Assembly: GCA_021292165.1 (NCBI GenBank)
Contig: JAHFWL010001280.1
Span: 38,011-102,010, forward strand
Reading direction: 5' to 3'
Source of the DNA: Shinisaurus crocodilurus
Taxonomy: Eukaryota > Chordata > Lepidosauria > Squamata > Shinisauridae
DNA length: 64,000 nucleotides
The number at the start of each line of letters is the position of its first letter. Position 1 is the first letter of the stretch. Shown here piece after piece: positions 11,262-20,450 of the stretch. The notes under the pieces were generated by a model. The model had not been told where the DNA came from. It searched no databases and was given only the letters and a program-made list of their open reading frames with translations. The translations under genes were made by a program, and so were the position numbers.

Positions 11262-12637
11262 GGTAGGCCTGCAGGAAAACAAATGCCATATGCATCTCTC
11301 CCATGCCATGCTGTATTTGTGTGTGAGGGGAGGGTGGATTGGCCTCTTCACGGCCAGAGGAAATGTGGGCTACGGATTTGGATTAGGATGCTCTTATCTC
11401 TCTGTCCTGCACCCATAGTCTGGCCCTTTTAAAGTAGCATGACAAATGTGGATGAATGTGAATTAGGTAAACTACTGGCTGAGAACAGCTGCTAAATCAG
11501 AGGCAGGCAAGGTCTTGGGTGTGGGTTGTTGTTGTTTTTTAAATCTCCCCACCCCCTTTACTGCAATCCTCTCCACCTCTCCCACCAACTTCTGCATTTT
11601 AATCTCTTTTTTTACTGTTTTCATTTCCGCCTTTGCTGGGGTTTGTGTTTTTAAGTACCATCCTGTGAGGGATTTCACAGGTGACACTTGAACTAAATCT
11701 TATTCCATACATATGAAGGGAGAGATTTATTGGGCCAAGTTTGACAGCAATGTGAGGAGCAGCTGGGACTGTTTGAAATTCATCTCTTTCCCGTCAGCTC
11801 AATGAGAGTTCAGTGTGATGGGGATAAATTGTATGTTATGTTTTTCCCCCCAATTAGACTCCACTCAGCCACAAACTACCTCAATAAATAAAAAACGCCC
11901 ACAAGTGAACATTAACACCAGGAAACCATCTCTGCCCACGTCCCCCAGGACAGGCTGAGCAATAAAATACCGCCTTGTTACAGTGAAACAGGGAAGAAGA
12001 CAAATGGCACCTAGGACACAGAAGGGAGGTTTGTCAGGGCACATCCAGATGACAGCTCTAATTTAGGGGATCAGATGTGCTATTGGCACTTTCATTCCCT
12101 GCAGAGTGCTTTATCCCACACGGATCTTCAGCTGGTCCACATAGCTATCCGGCGCTAGCAGTCCAATTGCCGGTATCCACCTTTCCCCAGGACACTTCCT
12201 GTGCCACCTCTTGTGCACCACCCAAACAGGGATCTGGGACAGACTGTGGAATATCTACACTACTGTTGATTTAAAGGAGTTTCAAGCCCATTTATCCATA
12301 ATGGGTTCATACAAGGAACCCTGGGAATTATAGTTCTATGATGAGGATAGGGATCTTTTAAGGGCTGATTTCGGATCACCTGATTATGCAACACTTGTAG
12401 ACCTGTAGTTGAGTATGGGACCTGACTCTATGGAAAAGCAGTGCATTGGAGGTGATACCGCTTTCCCAAGCCCCAGCTGGAGGTGATAGGAAGGTTTTGA
12501 CAGTGGTGTTTGAAGTATAATGGCCCATTTACATATGCAGGTCACCACCTGATGCTGAAATAAGAGCAAGTGATGAATATGTATATGTGAACTAGTCCTA
12601 ATTCAAGAATTCTCAACAACCTCACAAAATTATGATC
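11262..12637. other. Intergenic, no recognised feature
   Basis: I see no gene, repeat family or RNA gene here. The ORFs present are short and show no domain. Confidence 0.4.
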
Positions 12638-12645
12638 CCCCAGAG

Positions 12646-12775
12646 CAGTGTTCTCCAACCTTGGGTCCCCAGATATTTTTGGCCTACAGCTCCCAGCATG
12701 CCCCAGCCAGCTGGCTGAGGCATGCTGGGAGTTGTAGGCCAAAAACATCTGGGGACCCAAGGTTGGAGAACACTG
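12646..12775. mobile_element. 130-bp foldback hAT MITE (CAGTGTTCTCCAACC)
   Basis: This is almost a full palindrome: 'CAGTGTTCTCCAACCTTGGG' to 'CCAAGGTTGGAGAACACTG', with 'CTCCCAGCATGCCCCAGCC' near the centre. Flanks CCCCAGAG (12638-12645) and CCCTAGAG (12776-12783) match at 7 of 8. A relative lies at 19659-19768, and a diverged one at about 12853-12957. Confidence 0.85.
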
Positions 12776-12852
12776 CCCTAGAGGAATCTAGAGCAGTGAA
12801 GTTAGTTTCACACTGGCATAATTGTGTAGTGTAAACATACTTCTGTTGTTGA

Positions 12853-12957
12853 AGGTGCCCTCCAGGTGTTTTGGACTTCAGCTCTCATCAGTTCCAGCCA
12901 GCATGGCCAATGGTCAGGGACACTGGGAGTTGTAGTCCAAAACATCTGGAGGGCACC
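12853..12957. mobile_element. Foldback MITE, 'CCTCCAGGTGTTTTGGACT' type
   Basis: The inverted arms are 'GTGCCCTCCAGGTGTTTTGG' and 'CCAAAACATCTGGAGGGCAC' around a Y-shaped centre containing 'CCAGCATGGCCAATGG'. The ends are worn and no target duplication is clear. Confidence 0.65.
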
Positions 12958-14041
12958 AGACGAGACAGAGACCTTCTAGGAGTAGACACAGCCAGTTGCT
13001 GGCAGGGCCCAAGCAAGGGGTAGATGGGAGGGAAGGGAATATTTTACTAAGGCACTGGCTGCAAGCCCTTTACCATGAGGAAATAAACTAAGGTTAAATT
13101 ATAGCTCATGCTTGAGGATGTTAATTTAACCTTACTTCCCATATCTCTGTGAAATGTCCAAGTATTGCAGCTGGAGCCAATCAGAAACAGTGTTAGGACA
13201 GAACAAGCAAAATTCTGAACAAGCTGCTTGCTGGTCCAGGCCTTCCTCTAAAACAGAGAGAGAAAAGCCACCTCTGAGACTTGCAGTTTGAGAGAGAAGT
13301 ATGCCTCCCTATCCAAATGTGTTTTCTCAACTCCCAGCGGTCCTTGGTCCAAAAGCCAACAGAACATGGCAGAAAGCGGGTGGAGCAAGCACCGTAATAA
13401 CCACGGCCATTGAGATCTTTAGGATAGCAGGAGCTAATGCCGCTGACAGAATTTACAGGCCTCAGAATACAGTATATATGAGTCAATCAGTTAGGCCTCT
13501 GGTGTGCAGAGTGCACAAGATCCCACAGGCAGGGAATGGTGCCTAAAAAGCATTTGGCACTTGTGTAGAATATAGACGCATGCCATTCTGCCATGCTTAG
13601 CTAAAAACACAACCCAGGCCCTCAGAAACATAATGAACTTGAACCCAGGACTCTGCAGAATCCATCCTCCATTTTTCCAAAGGCCCGGAAGTAGGACTCT
13701 GTTTTGTACATCCCTGTGGTTCCTAGAGAAATGATGCTTGGGGACTGGTAGACAGCAGGGTTGCCAGGTCTCCAGCTGTGGCCCGGAGACTCCAGTTTGG
13801 GGGTCTGTTCTCAGGGCAGCAAACTTGGCATCAAATTACTACCATTGAATCTTGAGTTTTGCAGCAATATTATTTGAAAACAGAACTTTTTTTTAATCAC
13901 TCATTCTGAAAGAGAAAACATTTCATAAGAGGGTTTCTCTCTCCCCCCCCCCCTTTTCTTTCTTGCCAGCATGCAGGGCAGAGAGTGCTCAGTGCAGGCA
14001 GGGAGAGCAGAGGCTAGAGCTACACGAAGGAGATACAAGAG
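12958..14041. other. Intergenic, possible MITE end at about 13758
   Basis: Mostly unrecognised sequence. 'CAGGGTTGCCAGGTCTCCAG' at about 13758 resembles a hAT MITE end, but I found no matching second end. No gene is visible. Confidence 0.3.
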
Positions 14042-14223
14042 GTGGCTTCATAGAGAGACCACTAGCACAAGACTGGCTCAGCTTGTCTGAGCGTGGAAAG
14101 CTAAGCAGGATCAGGCCTGGTTATTACTTGGATGGGAGACCCCTCCTCTAGTTTCCTGCATTGAGCAGGGGGTTGGACTAGATGGCCTTGTAGGTCCCTT
14201 CCAACTCTATGATCTATGAATCA
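14042..14223 (+). mobile_element. 5S rRNA-derived SINE with CR1 tail, copy A
   Basis: The head contains 'GGAAAGCTAAGCAGGATCAG', 'GCCTGGTTATTACTTGG' and 'TGGATGGGAGACC'. These correspond to box A, the intermediate element and box C of the vertebrate 5S rRNA internal promoter. The remainder ('TTGAGCAGGGGGTTGGACTA', then 'CTATGATCTATGAATCA') is a CR1 3' end, which would be the recognition site for CR1 reverse transcriptase. It is not a 5S gene: the 5S 3' end is replaced. Confidence 0.8.
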
Positions 14224-15380
14224 CAGAATGGAAGACAGGCATGAGTGAGTGCAGAGGCGGCTCCTTTATAGGGCAAAGAAGGGAGGAGCACTGACAGCTA
14301 GAGTCCATTACACCCACACACCCTCACTCTTCCCCTTTATCTCTTTTTTCTCGGCCAGTTCCCTGATCCCATCAGTTGTTATTGATTTATTTGGATTTGG
14401 TTGTTGTGCTACCGCTCCACAGCAGGCTTCTCCCTATCTTCTTCCTTCAGTAGCCTGGTAGTTTCATTTTGATGAACTAAGCATGAGCGATCGCCGCACA
14501 TGGGCAGATCATGCAATTCAGACATAGCGGATAACCCAGAGGGCGCCTGGGGGAAATGATCCCCTGTAAAAGCTAGGATTTATTTTTTTTTAATTATTTT
14601 TAGGCAGAAATTCGCTCATAGTTGCTTGCGGAGGGGGGGATTCCATCCCATCCCATTTGCTTGCTCAATGGGTGTCGCTGCCATCACACTAGCCAATCAG
14701 GCATGACAATAACACACACTAACACACACACACAAACCATGTGGCTGCTCAGAAGCCAGTGACATAGTCTGGTCATAGTCTGCAGCAGAGAATGTGGCTT
14801 TTTGAGAGGGGGGGGCGAGGCAAAGAAGACTAAACAAATTCTTTGCTATTTTCCATGCATTAGGAACAGAGAGGGGGAGGGGAGTTAAACTGTTCTGCTC
14901 TCTTTTAGTTTCCAAATGCATGCTGCAGGGACATTTAATTTTATTCTTTTACTGCAATTATATAATTTCATTACTACTACTACTAATAGTTTGCATTTTA
15001 ATTGCTTTTTGAGCATTCAAAGTACTTATCCTATATTGGCTCAGTAATCCTGATAGCAATCCTATGATTGGTTCCATCTTGCAGAAGCGACGTGGGTATG
15101 AAGTTGAGCACTGGCGCTGTTAGCTAATTTTAGACTCTGGACTTAATGGTCTGGAGGGGGCACTATTGATGGCAATCTGTATCATGTCATTCATTTCAAA
15201 ATATTTCTGCAGGTGATTTTTTTTTTTGTTCACTTGCTTGTACAAGTTTGTGTGTCTTGCGCCTAACAACTTTTTCCTGCTCTGAAATGGGCATTTACAA
15301 TGCATTTGAAAAATTATTGCCTTGTTTGTATTACCTGTATGTGTCTTGGGCATACTACAGGTCTCTGGGTCTGAACACCT
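14224..15380. other. Intergenic, no clear gene
   Basis: It contains short AC-rich tracts near 14711-14735 and a poly-T run near 15217. Nothing else is recognised. Confidence 0.35.
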
Positions 15381-15544
15381 TCATAGATTCATAGATCATA
15401 GAGTGGAAGGAGCCTACAAGGCTATCGAGTCCAACCCCCTGCTCAATGCAGGAAACTAGAGGAGGGGTCTCCCATCCAAGTAATAACCAGGCCTGACCCT
15501 GCTTAGCTTTCCACACTCAGACAAGCTGAGCCAGCGTGAGCCAC
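15381..15544 (-). mobile_element. 5S rRNA-derived SINE with CR1 tail, copy B
   Basis: Inverted relative to copy A. Read on the minus strand: 'AAGCTAAGCAGGGTCAGGCC', 'TTACTTGGATGGGAGACCCC', then a CR1-type tail ending 'CTATGATCTATGAATC'. It matches copies A and C across head and tail, so the 5S-CR1 junction is an inherited family feature. Confidence 0.8.
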
Positions 15545-15894
15545 ATTTCCAGCTCTGAAATGGGTGCTTGCAACTGTTTTTGTCATCCTTTTGTTGCTGT
15601 TGCAAATTTAGTCAATATTGCTTTCAGTGCTTCAAGCAGGACCCCAAACTGTGGAATCCCCCATTCCTGGGAAAGCTACACCCATTGAATGTTTAAGTGT
15701 ACTTAGGGTCTTTGCAGGGGAGTAGGATGAGGAGAAAGCAACTAGATCTAGTTGGCTCTGCCTACAGGGACCCCTTCACTTTGCAAACAGGGACCACCCA
15801 CCCTGAACCCACTAGACCCACTAGGCTGGACTTTTAAAAGAGTTTCCACTAGAGGCTGCTGTGGCCATCAGTGACAGCCTTCTTAGGACTTTAA

Positions 15895-16013
15895 GGGTGC
15901 AATCCGATGAAGGTTTAGATGGAAAACAGTCTTGCAACTCCCAGCATGGCTGGCTGGGGCATACTGGGAGTTGCAGGACTGTTTTCCATCTAAACCTTCG
16001 TAGGATTGCACCC
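15895..16013. mobile_element. 119-bp Harbinger-like foldback MITE (GGGTGCAATCC)
   Basis: The ends GGGTGCAATCC and GGATTGCACCC are exact inverted repeats, flanked on both sides by TAA (15892-15894 and 16014-16016). A 3-bp TWA duplication is typical of PIF/Harbinger. The arms, containing 'GGTTTAGATGGAAAACAGTC', fold on each other over the whole length. Confidence 0.8.
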
Positions 16014-16016
16014 TAA

Positions 16017-16485
16017 CAGCCCTATCCTATCTGAATGCCTATAATAGCCCTCTGAACCCAGGGGATTATGGGCATCCAACTGAGGGTGGGAGCAGTGTGG
16101 CAGATATGATTGCCGCCGCACTCCCCTTGCCCTCAAAAACATTTAGACAGCCAATTTCAGCTGTCTACATGTTTTACCTCTCCTCACAAGGAGGAGAGGC
16201 TGAGGCACCGCCTGGATTCCTTGGGAGCCGGTGGTGCCTCGCTCCTCCTCTTCTTCCCCCCCCCAGAACCACCCCCACACACACACACCAGAACCAAACT
16301 CAGTCTTCCCGCTTCAGTTCCCAGCCAGTGCAGAAAGAACTGCGCCAGCTGTGACGTGGGGGGAGGGCACTCTGTGCTCGGACTCCCCACTGCAACCTCG
16401 GAAGGGATTTTCGAGGTCTCAGTGGGGAGTCCAACTTCTCCTGTGCCCCCCCCAGACAAGGCCGGAGGGCCATAGGATTGCACCC
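16017..16485. mobile_element. Longer Harbinger-like MITE, 'GGCCATAGGATTGCACCC' end
   Basis: The right end GGATTGCACCC is followed by TAA (16486-16488). The left end abuts the TAA of the previous MITE but is diverged. The interior, with 'GGACTCCCCACTGCAACCTC' and its inverse nearby, is shared in inverted orientation with 34935-35360. It is non-coding; ORFs here are C/P-rich artefacts. Confidence 0.6.
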
Positions 16486-16549
16486 TAAATGATCTTGGGT
16501 TATCTATTGAAAACACAGTTGCTAAGGTATATAGCAGACAGTGTTGCTA

Positions 16550-17978
16550 TAAATTATGGGACAAAGAAGTCTATTTCAGATACTGAAAACGCACAAGAGT
16601 TCTTTTGTCAGGGCCAGCTGATATTGCCATGTGTGCTCCACAGTGCTGCCAGGCATGCCTGTTTAAAAAACAAGTATGATATGGAGGCTCTTGTTCATAA
16701 AGTTTATGCTGAGTTCTCCCAGAGCACCCTTAAAAATGAGAAACTGACGGAATGCTTTGAGGAGCTTGACATGAAGTTCCACACACTTTCCAGCCATGGA
16801 AACACTTGGTGCCTCTTTCTCTTCCCTGCTGTCAAATGGCTACTCCTCTCATGGCCTGCCATGAAATCCTATTTCCTGAAGCTGGGGGAAGAGCAGACCA
16901 GTGACACCAAAGGCTGTTTATTAGTGATCAGGGAGATGAGATGACAACTGATACCACTTCCCAAATTTCACTCCCAGAGTGCTACCTCTATTTTGTGCAT
17001 GATTTCATGAAGATTTCCCATGACTATTATTTTGAGAGATAGCATTCATTCAGTCTACAGTTGCATACACTGATATGCAACTTGAGGGAGAAATTTATTG
17101 TAGGAACAAAGATATTTTTTGGAGCAAAATTGTTCTCAAGTTTAAAACGGCTACCTGATTCTCAACATGTACATTTCAAAACAGATGCAATCAAAGCATA
17201 CAACCAGGCAATAACATTCCTTGAGACTTTGAGAACGCACACCTACAGGAATTCACAACCTTTGATTTTGATCTAGAGACAGGGAAGGTAAGCATTGAAC
17301 ATGTTTGTAAATTTCCAAGATTCTGGACATTGAGGTTAATGTAGAAGATCTGTTTGATGAGAAATTCAGAAAGCCAGTGTGGTGTAGTGGTGAGAGTGTT
17401 GGTCTGGGACTCGGGAGATCCGGGTTCTAGTCCCCGCTCGGCCATGAAACTCACTGGGTGACTTTGGGCCAGTCACTGACTCTCAGCCTAACCTACCTCA
17501 CAGGGTTGTTGTGAGGATAAAATGGAGGAGGAGGATTATGTAAGCCGCCTTGGGTTCCTTGCAGGAAAAAAGGCGGGGTATAAATATAATAAAATAAATA
17601 AATAAATAGTCTGCCAGAGGTGAGAAAACTGGATCTTCCTCTGGACCAGAAATGGGTGCAATTGCTGAAACACATCCAATCTACATCTCTTGCACAGGTT
17701 GTTAGTGCTGTGATTGCTATCCCAGTAAGTAATGCATATGTAGAAAGGGTGTTTTCTCACATGGGAAACATATAGACAGACAACAGGAAGCGCATGCTAG
17801 CTCCCCTAGTTAAAGCAGAGCTTTGCGTTAAATTCAATTATGAATTGTACTGTGTCCAATTTTTCAGATATAAAAAGCAGCAACCACAGTTGCTTAGAGC
17901 ATGCACTTCAAATTCCAAATATAAGTTTTTAACACTGTATAAATATTTCTGTGACTACAAATTCCATTTATTATTGTA
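16550..17978 (+). pseudogene. hAT-superfamily transposase, broken
   Basis: Three segments in order read like one hAT transposase. At about 16610-16890 is the catalytic-core part (VLHSAARHACL, FPAVKWLLLSWPAMKSYFL). At about 16985-17276 is a middle part (CYLYFVHDFMK, then LICNLREKF). At about 17609-17978 is the C-terminal dimerisation domain (AVIAIPVSNAYVERVFSHMG). The last part has one in-frame stop at 17774-17776, just after SHMGNI, and ends normally near 17978. A SINE (17370-17608) splits it and the middle has frameshifts. The N-terminal zinc finger is not seen and no terminal repeats were found. It resembles transposase-derived vertebrate genes but cannot be functional here. Confidence 0.8.
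17370..17608 (+). mobile_element. tRNA-derived SINE, inserted in the hAT transposase
   Basis: The head 'GTGGTGTAGTGGTGAGAGTG' and 'GGGTTCTAGTCCCCGC' carry the tRNA-type A and B boxes. The body has 'GACTTTGGGCCAGTCACTGA' and 'CCTCACAGGGTTGTTGTGAG'. The tail is 'GTAAGCCGCCTTGGGTTCCT' followed by 'GGCGGGGTATAAATATAATA' and AAAT repeats. This is the Sauria/Squam-type architecture with a BovB-like LINE tail. It is nearly full length and little diverged from 58072-58304. Confidence 0.85.
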
Positions 17979-18157
17979 AAAAATAGTTAAACATCATTCT
18001 TGTGTATTTAATTACATACAGGAAATCCACATTTGTATTTGTCTGTGTCTTTCTCTCTCACACGCACACCATTTTGCAATGGTTACTGAAGGGCCCACCT
18101 CCTGTGATGTCACAAGGGCCCCACCCCCTGGGTCTCAGGTTTTGGCCCTGAAATCCA

Positions 18158-18833
18158 GGGATGGGGACTCGGACTCCAGGACTCGACTCGTGAGTCGGAC
18201 TGAGTCCCCCCTCTGACTCGAGTCAGACTCGAGTCCCAGTATTTTTAATGGGACTCGAGACTCGGCTCGGGACTCGAGACCAAGGACTCGTGTTCCAAAA
18301 TCATGTTCCTCAAATGCAACATGGATAGGTTTTAGGAAGTACAGCAAGTTTATTTTTTAAAATCATTTTCCTAAAATGCAACCTTTCAGACATTTTGGGT
18401 TTGGCTGCCTCTGCCTGCCTGTTTGGGGTTCCCTGCCTCCTCTGCCTGCCTGGTCTCTTCTTAACCAGTTCCACAGTTTGAATTGTCCAAGACAAAGGCC
18501 TCTGCCTGCCTGTTTTGAGGTTCCCTGCCTCCTCTGCCTGCCTGGTTATTTTGGGTTTGTCTGCCTGGTCTGTTCTTGCCAAAATCAGTTGCAGAGTTTT
18601 GAAATAAAAGGCACACTTGTGCCTAGAATTTATTTAAGCCACACATCTGAAATAGCCTTATTTTGTTGGGGGAAAACCCCATTGATTTTAATAGGGACTC
18701 GTGGAGTCAGCTTTGGGAGTGACTCGTGACTCGTGAGTCACCATTTTGGACCAAGGACTCGGACTCGAGACTCGAGTCCAAAGACTCGTGACTCGAGTCA
18801 TGACTCGAAACCAAGGACTCTTCAACATCCCTG
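18158..18833. mobile_element. 676-bp hAT-like MITE with GACTCG arrays, copy 2
   Basis: The ends are the same as in copy 1 (CAGGGATGGGGACTCGG and TTCAACATCCCTG), with an identical 8-bp duplication CTGAAATC at 18150-18157 and 18834-18841. GACTCG arrays flank a core unlike that of copy 1: it is AT-richer with 'CTCTGCCTGCCTG' repeats and no long hairpins. Exact duplications point to fairly recent insertion. Confidence 0.9.
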
Positions 18834-18841
18834 CTGAAATC

Positions 18842-19650
18842 TCAGGGAATGGGAAGCTGCTGACCTGGCAATCCTTGTCTCCAGCAAAGCCAAAAACTCC
18901 TTCCTGACTTCACCAACTAAGTGGCTTGATCAGGCCGGGAGGGCAGCATGTAGTCTCTCCTCCCAACTAATGGTAATACGAGAAGCCATGCAAGGACTAC
19001 ACAGTCCTGATCAATTGTAAAATGGAGACATACCGCTTTGAGCCAATAAGGATGGCTAAGAAAAGCAAGAGGGAATGATTCCACACCTGCTATCATTTGT
19101 GTCACTCACACGTATTATGTAAGGATCCAAAATCCCAGATGATGGAGCATGATCACACTGTGATAGGCACAGTGTGGATTTTATTTTATTTTTAAAATAC
19201 TTTTGACTGCATGCAGCCCTTGAGCAACCTGCAGGCATCTTGTCAGTCCTGGATCAAATCATTAGAAAGTCAGTGTCCAAGCTTGGCAACAGCCTCACCT
19301 GTTACTGTCTAGAGACATGATGCAATTTAACCAAACAGCCTCCCTCCACAACCTGGATGCCCCCCTGATCTGTTGTACTATAACTCACATCATCCCCAGC
19401 CAGCATGGGAGCTAAAGTAAAACACATCTGAAGGGCACCGGGTTGGGGGCGGCTTTCATAACGTAGACTGCTATATTTTCCATAGAGAGGGTGGAGCAGA
19501 TGAAGACTAAGGCAGGAGTTTTCTGCCCAATGCTTTATTTCTGCTAGTGCAGCTACTTGAGCACAGGAGCCTTTCCAGCCACCCTAAATTGCCCGACATT
19601 CTTTATATTAGAGATAAGTTATCCAATATAACAGAGCCAATCCTTATTCA
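18842..19650. other. Intergenic, no recognised feature
   Basis: No repeat family or gene identified, apart from a possible foldback MITE remnant near 19370-19440 ('AACTCACATCATCCCCAGCC'). Confidence 0.3.
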
Positions 19651-19658
19651 ATCTAAGG

Positions 19659-19768
19659 CAGTGTTCTCCAACCTTTGGGCCACAGATGTTTTTGGCCTAC
19701 AACTCCCAGTATGCCCCAGCCAGCGTTTAGGCCAAAAACATCTGGGGACCCAAGGTTGGAGAACACTG
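19659..19768. mobile_element. 110-bp foldback hAT MITE (CAGTGTTCTCCAACC)
   Basis: The ends CAGTGTTCTCCAACC and GGTTGGAGAACACTG match. The target duplication ATCTAAGG is perfect (19651-19658 and 19769-19776). It belongs to the same family as 12646-12775, with a shortened centre. Confidence 0.9.
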
Positions 19769-20160
19769 ATCTAAGGCATCAAATTCCCATACAATAGCAT
19801 GGCTGCCACTTAATTCCATATTTCACCCAGCATAGCAGGTGTGTGCCACTTGATTTAAACCACACAGATGCAAAGTGCCCTGCATTTCTGAAACTTCAAT
19901 CTGGCAACTTCATCCACCAGTAACAGATGATGTCTGGATTCATGTCTGGAAGGCTATTTCCATGTCCATACATCTTTTGTTATGACAAGAGCACCCACCT
20001 ACATGTGATGGTGGCAGACCCGCATGTTACATGAGTCACCCATCCTGGTGATCCTTCAAATCAACCCATCCACACTATCAAGTGGAACAATGTTGGTTTT
20101 GGTTCCTTCTGGACTTCAGTCTGTACATAAAAGTCTAGTGGATCCCCCAGAGATAACATA

Positions 20161-20327
20161 GATTTCATAGATCATAGAGTTGGAAGGAGCCTACAAGGCT
20201 ATCGAGTCCAACCCCCTGCTCAATGCAGGAAACTAGAGGAGGGGTCTCCCATCCAAGTAATAACCAGGCCGAGGCCTGACCCTGCTTAGCTTTCCACGCT
20301 CAGACAAGCTGAGCCAGCGTGAGCCAC
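20161..20327 (-). mobile_element. 5S rRNA-derived SINE with CR1 tail, copy C
   Basis: On the minus strand it has the 5S box A-like 'AAGCTAAGCAGGGTCAGGCC', a short extra GGCC repeat, then 'TTACTTGGATGGGAGACCCC' and the CR1 end. It directly abuts a tRNA-type SINE fragment at 20328-20450 on the same strand. Confidence 0.8.
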
Positions 20328-20450
20328 AGGCCTGTTTTGCACAGGAGTTTCTCCAGCCCTATCTTGAGAGGCCGGGGATTGAGCCTGGGACCTTCTGCAC
20401 GCAAAGCACGTGCTCTACCACTGAGCTACGGCCCTTCTCCCAGAGTAACC
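20328..20450 (-). mobile_element. tRNA-Ala-derived SINE fragment
   Basis: On the minus strand 'GCCGTAGCTCAGTGGTAGAG' is an A box and 'AGGCTCAATCCCC' a B box. The anticodon loop TTTGCGT would give TGC (Ala). The acceptor arms do not pair and SINE body follows, so it is not a tRNA gene. It is truncated at the 5S SINE. Confidence 0.65.

Noticed and set aside
14070..14150. Possible 5S rRNA gene
   Set aside because: Only the internal promoter region resembles 5S. The 3' part is replaced by a CR1 tail, and the same fusion recurs twice more.
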